Origin: Bifidobacterium miconisargentati
GTDB taxonomy: Bacteria > Actinomycetota > Actinomycetes > Actinomycetales > Bifidobacteriaceae
DNA length: 64,000 nucleotides
Assembly: GCF_019331675.1 (NCBI RefSeq)
Contig: NZ_JAHBBJ010000007.1
Coordinates: 1-64,000 of the forward strand
Direction: 5' to 3'
Position numbers and translations under genes: made by a program. Positions 29,259 to 39,148 of this stretch are shown piece by piece. Every line of letters starts with the position of its first letter. Position 1 is the stretch's first letter. The notes under the pieces are model-generated. The model saw nothing but the letters and a program-made list of their open reading frames with translations. It had not been told where the DNA came from and ran no database searches.

Positions 29259-31562
29259 ATGTCCACTCTGACTTCCGTCTCCGGCTTCCCGCGCATCGGG
29301 CAGAACCGCGAACTGAAGAAGATCATCGAAGGCTACTGGAAGGGCGCCAACGACCTCGCCGCCGTCAAGGCCACCGCCGCCGAACTGCGTGCCAAGCACT
29401 GGAAGCTGCAGCAGGCCGCCGGCATCGACCTGATTCCCAGCAACGACTTCAGCTACTACGACCAGATGCTGGACACCGCCATCCTCCTCAACGTGATCCC
29501 CAAGCGCTACGAGCGTCTGGCCTTCGAAAACCCGGAGGACACGCTCTTCGCCATGGCCCGCGGCTACCAGGGCGACAAGGGCGACGTGACCGCCCTGCCG
29601 ATGAAGAAGTGGTTCACCACCAACTACCACTACCTGGTGCCCGAGGTCGAGCCCGGCGAGGAGATCAAGCTCAACTCCACCAAGCCGTTCGACGAGTTCA
29701 ACGAGGCCAAGGCCCTCGGCATCCTCACCAAGCCGGTGCTCATCGGCCCGTACACCTTCCTCAAGCTGGCCCGCACCGACCAGGCCACCGAACTGGAGTA
29801 CGACAAGGGCCTGGTCAACGCCGTGGCCGCCGTCTACGCCGAAGTGCTCACCAAGTTCAATGAGCTCGGCGCCCAGTGGCTGCAGCTCGACGAGCCCTAC
29901 CTGGTGCTCGACAAGGAACCGGGCGACGTGGAGCTCTTCAAGACGCTCTACACCAAGATCCTGGCCGCCAAGGCCGGCGTCAAGGTGCTGCTCAACACAT
30001 ACTTCGGCCACATCGCCGACGTGTACGAGACCGTGAACCTGCTCGGCTTCGACGGCATCGGCCTGGATCTCAACGAAGGCCGCGAGGAGAACCTCGAGGC
30101 CGTGGCCAAGTACGGCGTCGCCTCCGGCACCACCATCTTCGCCGGCGTGATCAACGGCCGCAACATCTGGCGCAACAACTACGCCACCTCCCTCGGCCTC
30201 GTGGACGCCCTCAAGCAGGTCACGCCGAACGTGGCCGTCTCCACCGCCTCCTCCCTGCTGCACGTGCCGTTCAGCACCGAAGGCGAGACCGGCATCCCGG
30301 CCGACGACCTCAAGCACTTCGCCTTCGCCGTCGAAAAGCTCGGCGAGCTCAAGGAAGTGGCCGTCCTCGCCGACGCCACCGAGGATGAGAAGAAGGCCTC
30401 CGCGGCCCTCGCCGCCAACCAGGCCCTGTTCGATGGCACCCGCGTGGCCGCTGATCAGGCCGTCGCCGACCGCGTCAACGGCCTGACCGCCGACGACTAC
30501 GTGCGCCAGCCCGCCCGTGAGGAGCGCCAGAAGCTCCAGCGCGAGGCCCTCGGCCTGCCGCTGCTGCCCACCACCACCATCGGCTCCTTCCCCCAGACCA
30601 AGGAGGTGCGCGCCGAGCGTGCCAAGCTGCGCAAGGGCGAGATCACCAAGGAAGCCTACGACGAGTTCATCAAGGCCCAGATCGACGCCTGCATCAAGCA
30701 CCAGGAGGAGATCGGCCTGGACGTGCTGGTCCACGGCGAGTTCGAGCGCAACGACATGGTCGAGTACTTCGGCCAGAACCTCAACGGCTTCCTGTTCACC
30801 AAGAACGCCTGGGTCCAGTCCTACGGCACCCGCTGCGTCAAGCCCCCGATCGTCTGGGGCGACGTCTCCCGCGCCAAGCCGATCACCGTGGAATGGTCCG
30901 CGTACGCCCAGTCCCGCACCGACCATGTGATGAAGGGCATGCTCACCGGCCCGGTGACCATCCTCAACTGGTCCTGGCCGCGTGAGGACATCACCCACGA
31001 GGAGCAGACCAAGCAGCTGGCCCTCGCCATCCGCGACGAGGTGCTCGACCTCGAGGCCGCCGGTATCAAGGTGATCCAGATCGACGAGGCCGCCCTGCGC
31101 GAGAAGCTGCCGCTGCGCAAGTCCGATTGGCACGTCAAGTACCTCGACTGGGCCGTGCCCGCCTTCCGTCTGGTGCACTCCGCCGTGAAGCCCACCACCC
31201 AGATCCACACCCACATGTGCTACTCGGAGTTCAATGACATCATCCGCGACATCGACGCGATGGACGCCGACGTGATCTCCTTCGAAGCCTCCCGCGGCGA
31301 TCTGGTGGTGCTCGATGCCATCCACGACGCCCACTTCGAGACCGAAGCCGGCCCGGGCGTCTACGACATCCACTCGCCGCGCATCCCCTCCGAGCAGGAG
31401 ATCGAGGACCGCATCTACGAGATCCTCAAGAAGATGGACGTCGAGAAGGTCTGGATCAACCCGGACTGCGGTCTGAAGACCCGCGGCAACGCCGAGACCT
31501 GGCCGAGCCTGGAGCATCTGGTGGCCGCCGCCAAGGCCGTGCGCGCCAAGCTCGCGAAGTAG
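29259..31562 (+). CDS. metE: Cobalamin-independent methionine synthase
   Basis: MetE transfers the methyl group of 5-methyltetrahydropteroyl-triglutamate to homocysteine, the last step of methionine synthesis. The 767-residue double-barrel protein has the N-terminal [12 protein letters not shown] signature and the C-terminal catalytic half starting [12 protein letters not shown]. Zinc ligands are visible as His652 and Cys654 in HTHMCYSEF and Cys737 in NPDCGLKTR. Strong codon bias suggests high expression. GGAGGA lies before the ATG. No B12 or SAM riboswitch is visible upstream. metF follows about 180 bases later, separated by two palindromic repeats. Confidence 0.96.
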   Translation: MSTLTSVSGFPRIGQNRELKKIIEGYWKGANDLAAVKATAAELRAKHWKLQQAAGIDLIPSNDFSYYDQMLDTAILLNVIPKRYERLAFENPEDTLFAMARGYQGDKGDVTALPMKKWFTTNYHYLVPEVEPGEEIKLNSTKPFDEFNEAKALGILTKPVLIGPYTFLKLARTDQATELEYDKGLVNAVAAVYAEVLTKFNELGAQWLQLDEPYLVLDKEPGDVELFKTLYTKILAAKAGVKVLLNTYFGHIADVYETVNLLGFDGIGLDLNEGREENLEAVAKYGVASGTTIFAGVINGRNIWRNNYATSLGLVDALKQVTPNVAVSTASSLLHVPFSTEGETGIPADDLKHFAFAVEKLGELKEVAVLADATEDEKKASAALAANQALFDGTRVAADQAVADRVNGLTADDYVRQPAREERQKLQREALGLPLLPTTTIGSFPQTKEVRAERAKLRKGEITKEAYDEFIKAQIDACIKHQEEIGLDVLVHGEFERNDMVEYFGQNLNGFLFTKNAWVQSYGTRCVKPPIVWGDVSRAKPITVEWSAYAQSRTDHVMKGMLTGPVTILNWSWPREDITHEEQTKQLALAIRDEVLDLEAAGIKVIQIDEAALREKLPLRKSDWHVKYLDWAVPAFRLVHSAVKPTTQIHTHMCYSEFNDIIRDIDAMDADVISFEASRGDLVVLDAIHDAHFETEAGPGVYDIHSPRIPSEQEIEDRIYEILKKMDVEKVWINPDCGLKTRGNAETWPSLEHLVAAAKAVRAKLAK

Positions 31563-31591
31563 TAGCAGCTGGACAGGTTAAATAGGTTATC

Positions 31592-31638
31592 GGCTCCCCT
31601 CTTTGAGGGGAGCTGTCGCCGTAGGCGGCTGAGGGGAG
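31592..31638 (+). repeat. Bipartite palindromic repeat, copy 8
   Basis: Forward copy with hairpin B GTCGCC-GTA-GGCGGC. It lies 30 bases after the metE stop. Confidence 0.85.
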
Positions 31639-31659
31639 TCGGGGCGATTAGCTCATGAC

Positions 31660-31708
31660 GCTCCCCTCAGTCAGCTTCGCTGACAGCTCCCCCTCAGGGA
31701 GGGGAGCC
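31660..31708 (-). repeat. Bipartite palindromic repeat, copy 9
   Basis: Reverse copy with hairpin B GTCAGC-TTC-GCTGAC. It is 21 bases from copy 8 in inverse orientation, so the pair can also form one long stem between metE and metF. Confidence 0.85.
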
Positions 31709-31740
31709 GCATTATGTCGCAATTGTGCTAAGGAAGCAAC

Positions 31741-32589
31741 ATGCATACCCCGATGTTTTCGCTGGAGGTGTTCCCGCCGAAGCGCAACGCCCCGGTCGGC
31801 ACCATCTATGACACGCTCGACGGGCTCGAAGGCCTGGATCCCGACTTCATCTCGGTGACCTATGGCCACGGCACACACACGGACCGCACCGCCACCGCGC
31901 GCATCGCCAACACCATCCGCCAGGAATACCACATCCCGGCCGTGGCCCACCTGACCGCCCTCTACTCCGACAAGGCGAAGGTGGACGAGGCGCTCGACAT
32001 GTTCGAACAGGCCGGCGTGGAAGCGGTGCTCGCCCTGCGCGGCGACTACATCGAAGGGGAGGAGACCGTCGGCGTCTTCCCCCACGCCAGCGACCTCGTG
32101 GCCTACATCCGCGAACGCAAGCCCGAGCTCAAGGTGTTCGGCGCCTGCTATCCGGAAGGCCACTACCAGTCCGCATCGCTGGACGAGGACATCGAGCACC
32201 TGAAAATCAAGGTGGACGCGGGCGTCACGCACCTGATCTCCCAGCTGTTCTACTGCAACGACGACTTCTACCGCTTCCTCGACAAGGCCCGTGCGGCCGG
32301 CATCGACGTGCCCATCGAGGCCGGCATCATGCCGGTTCGCGGAGCCAAATCCGTGCGCCGCATGGCCGAGCGCAATGCCTCGCGCATCCCGGACCATCTC
32401 GCCGCCATGCTCGACCGTTGGGAAGGCAACGCCGAAGCCCTGCACGCGGCAGGTATCGCCTACGCCTCCCAGCAGATCGCCGATCTGGTGGCCCACGGCG
32501 TGGACGGCATCCACCTGTACTCGATGAACCACGCGGCCACCACCCGCCGCATCTGGCGTAACGTGGAGCCGCTGTTCACCGTCGACTGA
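31741..32589 (+). CDS. metF: Methylenetetrahydrofolate reductase
   Basis: MetF reduces 5,10-methylene-tetrahydrofolate to 5-methyl-tetrahydrofolate, the methyl donor used by MetE. The 282-residue flavoprotein barrel has the start FSLEVFPPK with the catalytic Glu, ISVTYGHGTHTDRTA, VLALRGDY, the FAD-contacting HYQSASLDEDIEHLKIKVDAG and QLFYCNDDFYRF. Length is typical of bacterial MetF. AAGGAAG stands ahead of the ATG and overlaps the stop of a 5-codon frame starting at 31714. The position behind metE couples the two steps of the methionine branch. Confidence 0.95.
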   Translation: MHTPMFSLEVFPPKRNAPVGTIYDTLDGLEGLDPDFISVTYGHGTHTDRTATARIANTIRQEYHIPAVAHLTALYSDKAKVDEALDMFEQAGVEAVLALRGDYIEGEETVGVFPHASDLVAYIRERKPELKVFGACYPEGHYQSASLDEDIEHLKIKVDAGVTHLISQLFYCNDDFYRFLDKARAAGIDVPIEAGIMPVRGAKSVRRMAERNASRIPDHLAAMLDRWEGNAEALHAAGIAYASQQIADLVAHGVDGIHLYSMNHAATTRRIWRNVEPLFTVD

Positions 32590-32651
32590 CGAAAGGTGTC
32601 GGCCATAGGACCGATACGCTGTTTTCCGCCGCCTCTCGGCAGCTCGTCCGG

Positions 32652-32698
32652 CTACCTCTCAGTCGGCTTTGCCGACAGCTCCCTTGTCGAGGGGAGCC
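32652..32698 (-). repeat. Bipartite palindromic repeat, copy 10
   Basis: Reverse copy with hairpin B GTCGGC-TTT-GCCGAC. Its GGGGAG end at 32691-32696 is 9 bases upstream of the GTG start of glnE. Confidence 0.85.
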
Positions 32699-32705
32699 GA
32701 GGAGC

Positions 32706-35700
32706 GTGTATTCTCTGATTTCCGCCAGACTGACGCGAAACACCGCCGCAGACCGGTTACACTGGAATTCCATGGAGCTAAAGACGACGTTCAATCCCAG
32801 CGCAATGGATCTCATCCGGGCGGGCCTGCAGGATCTCGACAAATCCCGCACGCTGTTCGACCAGCTCAAGGCGGACGGCATCCCCGACGAACGTCGTGCC
32901 GAACTGCTCGGTATGCTGGCCCACGCCTGCGACCCGGACGTGGCGCTGCGCAATTTCGTGGACATCGTCAACGCCATGCAATCCAGTGGTCGCGACCTGA
33001 GCCGCGTGATGCCGGACGGTGCCGCGCTCAAGCGCCTCATCACCGTGCTCGGCGTCTCGGACGCCATGGGCAAGTTCATGCGCTTCAAACCGGATCTCGT
33101 CGAGGCCGCGGCGGTGGACAACTGCGAAAGCCATCTGTTCAACCATGCCCAGCGTCGCGCGCACCTGCTCAGGGCGGTGGGTGCGGACCCGGACGAACCG
33201 GCGCATCCGGTGGCCACCAAGGACTTGGCCGAGGCGGCCACGGCCCTGCGCGCCAGCTACCGCAAGCAACTGGCCGCCATCATCGCCCAGGATGCCGTGG
33301 CGGACGACCCCACCGCCATCCAGCCGACCATCAGCCGTGAACTGTCGGATCTTGCCGACGCGGCGCTCGAGGGAGCACTGGCCATCGCCCGCCACGAAGT
33401 GCCTGACAGCGAACATGTGCGCTTCACCGTCATCGGCATGGGCAAGCTCGGTGCCCAGGAACTGAACTACGTCTCCGACGTGGATCTCATCTACGTGGTC
33501 GAACCGGCGGACAAGGAGACCGACCATCAGACGCTCATCCGCGTGGGCACCAAAATGGGCACCATGCTGCAGCGCGTCTGCCAGTCCGCCATCATGGGCG
33601 TGGCCGAACAGCCGTTGTGGCAGATCGACGGCGGTCTGCGCCCCGAAGGCAAGGACGGCCAGCTGGTCCGTGTGCTCGAATCACATAAGACCTACTACGA
33701 GCAGTGGGCCGAGAACTGGGAGTTCCAGGCCCTGCTCAAGGCCCGTCCGGTGGCCGGCGACCCCGACCTCGGCAAGGCGTACATGGACATGACCCGCCCG
33801 TTCGTCTGGACGGCCTCCAAACGCAAGAACTTCGTCTACGACTGCCAGAAGATGCGCCAGCGCGTCGAGAACCTGATCCCCGCGCCCCTGAAGGATCGTG
33901 AGATCAAACTCGGCCGCGGTGGCCTGCGTGACGTGGAATTCACCGTGCAGATGCTGCAGCTCGTCCACGGCCGCACCGACGAATCGCTGCGCACCAGCAA
34001 CACGCTCGACTCGCTGCAGCGTCTGTCCGAAGGCGGCTACATCTCCCGCAAACAGGCCGTGCGCATGTCCAAGGACTACCGGTTCGAGCGTGTGATGGAG
34101 CATCGCCAGCAGATCTGGTCCCTCAAGCGCACGCACCTGTTCCCGGATCTCGGCCGCGCTTCGGTGGGCGGACTGGAGAAGAAGCGCGACATCGACGTGG
34201 ACGAGCTCAACCGGAACCAGGAGCTGCGTCGCCTCGCCCGCGCGTTCGGCCTGCACCCGGAGGAGCTCGTCGAAAAGTACGACGACGTGCGCCGTGAAGT
34301 CCGTCACCTGCACCTCGACATCTACTACCGTCCGATGCTGCCGGTCAACGCCCAGCTTGAGGACGACCAGATCAACCTGAGCGTCGAAGTGGCCCAGGAG
34401 CGTTTCGCATCCATCGGCTTCGGCGATCCGCAGGCCGCCATCCGCCACGTGCAGGCGCTCACCGCCGGCGTGGGCCGAGCGGCCAAGATCAACCGCATCA
34501 TCCTGCCCGCCGTGCTGCAGTGGCTGGGCGAAGGCCAGAACCCGGACATGGGCCTGCTCAACTGGCGCAAGCTGGAGGAGAACTTCGGCACCGACTCCAG
34601 CTACCTCGGCTTCCTGCGCGACTCCACTTCGGCGGCGCAGCGCCTGTGCCACATCCTGTCCAACTCCCGGTTCCTGGGTGACGCGCTCAACAAGTCGGTC
34701 GAATCCATCAGCTGGCTGGGCGATGATGACGATCTTAAGGCCCGCACGCGCGAGGCGCTGGACGTGCAGACGCACTCCGCGCTGGAGCGGTTCGGCTCCA
34801 GCATCAACGAATTCGCCAACTCCGTGCGTGCCATGCGCCGCCACGAGATCGAACGCATAGGCTTGGCCTGGATGAGCGGCGTCATGACCGACGACGCCAG
34901 CCTCAAAGCCATGACCGACGTGTACGACGCCATCATCGACGCCTCCCTGACCTGGGCCGTGCGCCGGCAGACCGCCGCGTTCGGCGTGGACCATGCGCCG
35001 GCGAGCCTCGCCGTCATCGCCATGGGAAGGTACGGCGGCCGTGAGGTGAACTTCAGCTCCGACGCAGATGCGATCCTCATCTACCGGCCGGCCGACGACG
35101 CGGACGACGCACAGGCCAATGCCTTCGCCAAGAAGGTGGTGGAGGATCTGCGCAACATCCTGCAGGGACCCACCACGCTCGAGCCCAAGATCGAACTCGA
35201 TCTGGATCTGCGGCCGGAAGGCAAGAACGGGCCGATCGTGCGCTCGTACGCTTCCTGCGAGGAGTACTACGAGTCGTGGTCCTCCACTTGGGAGAGGCAG
35301 GCACTGCTGCGCGCCCGGTATGCGGCGGGCGACGCCGAACTCGGCCGCGATTTCCTCATCAACATCGCCGACCCGCTTCGCTATCCGGTTACGGAACTGA
35401 CCGAAACCGAGTTGCAGGACATCCGCCGGCTCAAGGCCCGCATGGAGGCCGAGCGACTGCCGCGCGGCGTGCGCCGCGAGCGTCATCTGAAACTCGGCAA
35501 GGGCGGTCTTTCCGATGTGGAGTGGACCGTGCAGCTCATGCAGTTGCAGCATGCCGGAGACATCCGCGACCTCCGGGTCAACGGCACCTTGGAGGCGCTG
35601 GACGTGCTGGAGGCCAAGAAACTCATCAGCCCGGTGGATGCCATCCAGCTGCGCAAGGCATGGACGCTGTGCACCGCGGCCCGCAACGGCAACTACCTGT

Positions 35701-35960
35701 GGTCCGGACGCGCCAACCAGGCGGACATCCTTCCGGATGACATGTACTCGCTCGGCGGCATCGCCGTATACCTCGGCTACGGCGCGCATCGCGGCCAGCA
35801 CTTCGAAAACGACCTGCTGGGCGTCATGCGCAAATGCCGTGACGTGTGCCAGCGGCTTTTCTACGGCCAGATTGAAGAGGCCGCACAACAGCCGTCGTCG
35901 CCGCGTATGCACGTGATCGCTCCGAGGCTCGTCGAGAACCGTCGCCGCGCCCAGCGGTAG
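32706..35960 (+). CDS. glnE: Bifunctional glutamine synthetase adenylyltransferase/deadenylase
   Basis: GlnE adds and removes AMP on glutamine synthetase in response to nitrogen state. The 1084-residue protein has two nucleotidyltransferase domains, each followed by its helical domain. The deadenylase core is GMGKLGAQELNYVSDVDLIY in the first half and the adenylyltransferase core is AMGRYGGREVNFSSDADAIL in the second half. Length is usual for actinobacteria. The start is uncertain: GTG 32706 has a ribosome site from the palindromic repeat, while ATG 32772 (MELKTTFNP) is in frame with a poor site. No glnA is in the window. Confidence 0.93.
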   Translation: MYSLISARLTRNTAADRLHWNSMELKTTFNPSAMDLIRAGLQDLDKSRTLFDQLKADGIPDERRAELLGMLAHACDPDVALRNFVDIVNAMQSSGRDLSRVMPDGAALKRLITVLGVSDAMGKFMRFKPDLVEAAAVDNCESHLFNHAQRRAHLLRAVGADPDEPAHPVATKDLAEAATALRASYRKQLAAIIAQDAVADDPTAIQPTISRELSDLADAALEGALAIARHEVPDSEHVRFTVIGMGKLGAQELNYVSDVDLIYVVEPADKETDHQTLIRVGTKMGTMLQRVCQSAIMGVAEQPLWQIDGGLRPEGKDGQLVRVLESHKTYYEQWAENWEFQALLKARPVAGDPDLGKAYMDMTRPFVWTASKRKNFVYDCQKMRQRVENLIPAPLKDREIKLGRGGLRDVEFTVQMLQLVHGRTDESLRTSNTLDSLQRLSEGGYISRKQAVRMSKDYRFERVMEHRQQIWSLKRTHLFPDLGRASVGGLEKKRDIDVDELNRNQELRRLARAFGLHPEELVEKYDDVRREVRHLHLDIYYRPMLPVNAQLEDDQINLSVEVAQERFASIGFGDPQAAIRHVQALTAGVGRAAKINRIILPAVLQWLGEGQNPDMGLLNWRKLEENFGTDSSYLGFLRDSTSAAQRLCHILSNSRFLGDALNKSVESISWLGDDDDLKARTREALDVQTHSALERFGSSINEFANSVRAMRRHEIERIGLAWMSGVMTDDASLKAMTDVYDAIIDASLTWAVRRQTAAFGVDHAPASLAVIAMGRYGGREVNFSSDADAILIYRPADDADDAQANAFAKKVVEDLRNILQGPTTLEPKIELDLDLRPEGKNGPIVRSYASCEEYYESWSSTWERQALLRARYAAGDAELGRDFLINIADPLRYPVTELTETELQDIRRLKARMEAERLPRGVRRERHLKLGKGGLSDVEWTVQLMQLQHAGDIRDLRVNGTLEALDVLEAKKLISPVDAIQLRKAWTLCTAARNGNYLWSGRANQADILPDDMYSLGGIAVYLGYGAHRGQHFENDLLGVMRKCRDVCQRLFYGQIEEAAQQPSSPRMHVIAPRLVENRRRAQR

Positions 35961-35986
35961 GGAAGACTTTCGGTTTGCGTTTCTCC

Positions 35987-36033
35987 GGCTCCCCTCGCTG
36001 AGGGGAGTCGTCACCGTAGGTGGCTGAGAGGAG
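35987..36033 (+). repeat. Bipartite palindromic repeat, copy 11
   Basis: Forward, slightly diverged copy with hairpin B GTCACC-GTA-GGTGGC. It lies 26 bases after the glnE stop. The rest of 35961-36191 holds no feature I can support. Confidence 0.75.
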
Positions 36034-36191
36034 TTTTCGGGTATTCGCCCTGCTTCGTCCTGGGTGCATTCTTTAGGGGTAATGCCGTGGTGGATCGGTG
36101 CGATTATATGTGCAGTCAGCCGACGTAATATACCGGGTGGTAATCCGGTGTGCGGTGCGCACGGTGGTTCTGCCGAAAGAGGGGACGTCCG

Positions 36192-39005
36192 ATGGGTAGG
36201 CAATGGGGCGCCGTACGCTTCAATGGCGGGTTCCGTGATTATCAGCAGCATATATTGGATAATGCGGATCGCTATTTTGCGGACGGTCGTGTGCATATCG
36301 TGGCTCCGCCCGGCAGTGGGAAAACCATTCTGGGACTTGAGTTGATTCGCCGGCGAGGCGAAGCGGCACTGATTCTTTCGCCCACGATTGCGATTGCCGA
36401 TCAATGGCTTGACCGCTTTACAAATCACTTCACCCTGACGGATGCTACGGCTGATACGCCAGCTGATGCGCCGAAAGGCACACTGCGGCCCGGCGATGCG
36501 TCGAATTCGATAACCGCGATGACTTCCGCGGATCTGCATCATCCAAATGCGTTGACTTCGGTGACCTATCAGGCACTGCACGCTGCGGTCGGTGATGTGC
36601 GGCAGGGCGCGGTCGCACAGTCGCAAGCGCTCTCCGCTCTGGTCGATCGCATCATCGCGGCCGGTATCCGTACGATTTGCCTGGACGAGGCGCACCACCT
36701 GCGTCGCGAATGGCAAAAGGCGTTGGAGGCGTTCGTTTCCGCGCTTCGTACGGACCCGCGCGCTGCCGGCTCCGTGATGATCATCGCGCTGACCGCCACT
36801 CCGCCTTATGATGCCCAGCCTGCGGAATGGGAACGTTACATCACTTTGTGCGGCGATATCGATGAGGAGATCGCGACCCCGGAACTGGTGAAGCAGGGGA
36901 ATCTGTGCCCGCATCAGGATTTTGTGATGTTGAACTACCCGACTCCGAGCGAAACCGCGGTGATCAAACGGTATCGTATCAAGGTAGCCAAAGCCGTCGA
37001 ATCCATTATCGAAGGCGAACTGTTCGTGCGCATCATCGCAGCCGCCGGTATCGCGGCAGATGACCGGCAACGACAGCGGAGCATTCCCGAGGCCATATAC
37101 GACTATCCCGACGAATATTGCGCGCTTATGATTCTGATGGGCAAGCGCCGGGATATGACGGTGCCTAAGCGGTTGGTGCGGCTGGTCACGGTGAAACATG
37201 CCTTGCCTGAATACCGTGTGCGATACGCGCAGCAGGCATTCCAATTCGTGATTCGTGCGCCTGAACTGTTCGGCAAAGCGCTGTCCGACGAGTTGAAGAA
37301 GGAGCTCACCCAGCTGGGTGTTACGGATCGCGGACAAGTCGCATTGTTGAATGATGATGCCACCATGCGCTGGTTGGTCTCCTCGGCCGGCAAGCTTGAT
37401 TCAATTGCGCGCATTGTGCGCCATGAAAGCTCGGCACTGGGAGAACGGCTGCGATTGCTGGTGCTTACCGATTACATTCGCGCTGATGCCAAACGTGCGG
37501 TCGGCGGCAGCCGGCCCATGACGCACATAGGCGTTGTGCCTATTTTCGAAACGTTGCGTAGGATGCTGCGGGAAACGCGGAAGACATCCGCGCGGCAGCC
37601 TGGTATCGCCGTGATTTCCGGCAGTCTCACCATACTGCCGGCTTCGTTGCGGAGCGAAGCATTCCGCCGTGCGGCCGCCCATGGTGTAACCGCCCGCTTC
37701 AAACCGCTCAATGATGAACGTTATTGCGAGGTTGACCTGGGCGCTTCCAATGGCGTGAAAATCGCGGTGATTACCGAACTGTTCGAAGCGGGATTGATCC
37801 AGGTGCTGATCGGCACGAAATCCTTGCTGGGGGAGGGGTGGGATTCGCCGAGCATCAATACGTTGATTCTGGCCAGTACGGTCGGATCGTTCATGCTGAC
37901 CAACCAGATGCGCGGGCGCGCCATTCGTGCCGTGGCCTCGGATCCGGGCAAGGTGGCCAATGTCTGGCATCTGGCCACTGCGGAGCCGGAGCATCTGGAT
38001 GACAGCACCATGGGGGAGGTGGCGCACGATTTTCTTGATCCGCCGGATACACGGAAGATTCACGGTGAGGATTTCATACGGCTTACTCGCCGTTTCGATT
38101 GTTTTATCGGGCCGTCGTATGTGAATCGCACCATCGAAAGCGGTATCGGACGGCTTGACGCCTTCGATCCGCCTTTCGACCGCAATGGCATAGAACGTAT
38201 CAACGATATTATGTTGCGGCGCAGTGCCGACCGAGGACGTACGGCTGAGCTCTGGCATGATGCCGTGGATGCAACCGGAACCGGCGGGCGCGTCACCCAA
38301 GCCGTGCAGATGGTGCAGCCTACTGCGCCGCGCGAGGCGGTATTGTTGCAGTCGGTGAAAATCATGGTGCTGGCCGCACTCTGGTACATCGCCAACCTGC
38401 TGTTCAGGATTGGTTTGAGGATTGACGATGGTGCCGATGCGCTGGGCGTGACGCTCTGCACGGCGGCTATGTTCGTGGTGCCGATCGGCGGTGCGATCAT
38501 GCGCTGGTGGTCGTTGATGACGCCGAAGCGTACGATATTCGCGCTCTCCTGCGCCATGCTGAATGCGTTGCGGGAGATGGGATCGATCACCAGTGCGGAA
38601 GCGGTGAGCACTGTTGATGAAGTGTCGTTTGATGACGAGGATGAGTCGACCGCACTGCGAGTCATGTTGATTGGCGGTTCACGGCGTGAGCAGGTGCTCT
38701 TCGCCAAAGCCATGAATGAACTGTTGGCTCCTATCGGTAATCCGAGGTATGTGATTATCGGCAAGGAGTGGGGCGTGCGCGCATATGGAGTGAGCTTTGC
38801 ATGCCCGGATGCGTTCTCCCGACGCCAACAGGATGCGGAGATACTACGGCGGCACCTGAATCGGAGTCTCACGCATTGCTCGTTGGTCTACACGCGCACG
38901 GAGGAGGGCCGACACATACTCTTGCGCTGCCGAACCCGCTCGTTCCTGAACCTCGACCAGCATGTGCAGCGCAGACTCACCACCTCGTTCCACTGCCCGT
39001 GCTAA
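36192..39005 (+). CDS. SF2 DEAH helicase with internal membrane segments
   Basis: The 937-residue protein has a complete superfamily 2 core: Walker A GSGKT (41-45), DEAH (165-168), LTATPP, motif V GTKSLLGEGWDSP and motif VI NQMRGRAIR. About residues 724-772 hold two hydrophobic stretches (IMVLAALWYIANLLFRIGL and ALGVTLCTAAMFVVPIGGAI), predicted to be a membrane hairpin. A C-terminal soluble domain of about 150 residues is unrecognised. GAGGGG precedes ATG 36192. Codon use is less GC-rich than in neighbours, suggesting transfer. The target is unknown; a membrane-tethered role in defence or RNA/DNA handling is only a guess. Confidence 0.82.
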   Translation: MGRQWGAVRFNGGFRDYQQHILDNADRYFADGRVHIVAPPGSGKTILGLELIRRRGEAALILSPTIAIADQWLDRFTNHFTLTDATADTPADAPKGTLRPGDASNSITAMTSADLHHPNALTSVTYQALHAAVGDVRQGAVAQSQALSALVDRIIAAGIRTICLDEAHHLRREWQKALEAFVSALRTDPRAAGSVMIIALTATPPYDAQPAEWERYITLCGDIDEEIATPELVKQGNLCPHQDFVMLNYPTPSETAVIKRYRIKVAKAVESIIEGELFVRIIAAAGIAADDRQRQRSIPEAIYDYPDEYCALMILMGKRRDMTVPKRLVRLVTVKHALPEYRVRYAQQAFQFVIRAPELFGKALSDELKKELTQLGVTDRGQVALLNDDATMRWLVSSAGKLDSIARIVRHESSALGERLRLLVLTDYIRADAKRAVGGSRPMTHIGVVPIFETLRRMLRETRKTSARQPGIAVISGSLTILPASLRSEAFRRAAAHGVTARFKPLNDERYCEVDLGASNGVKIAVITELFEAGLIQVLIGTKSLLGEGWDSPSINTLILASTVGSFMLTNQMRGRAIRAVASDPGKVANVWHLATAEPEHLDDSTMGEVAHDFLDPPDTRKIHGEDFIRLTRRFDCFIGPSYVNRTIESGIGRLDAFDPPFDRNGIERINDIMLRRSADRGRTAELWHDAVDATGTGGRVTQAVQMVQPTAPREAVLLQSVKIMVLAALWYIANLLFRIGLRIDDGADALGVTLCTAAMFVVPIGGAIMRWWSLMTPKRTIFALSCAMLNALREMGSITSAEAVSTVDEVSFDDEDESTALRVMLIGGSRREQVLFAKAMNELLAPIGNPRYVIIGKEWGVRAYGVSFACPDAFSRRQQDAEILRRHLNRSLTHCSLVYTRTEEGRHILLRCRTRSFLNLDQHVQRRLTTSFHCPC

Positions 39006-39148
39006 GCGGGGAATCTGACAAACCAAATCCGGCAAACCCCGGAATCAAGGGTGAACACTCGGTGAACGCGGCTGTCCGAAAAATGGCGTAAGTTAGATTA
39101 GGTCACACAAGGGTGGCCACCTGAAACCAACGAGCGAAAAGGTGAGCC

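Noticed and set aside
36064..36345. A 93-codon frame overlapping the start of the helicase gene
   Set aside because: No ribosome site, and it covers the certain helicase start in another frame.
33681..37337. A 1218-codon minus-strand frame opposite glnE and the helicase gene
   Set aside because: It spans two unrelated genes and the repeat between them, has no ribosome site and no recognisable domain. The plus-strand genes are certain.
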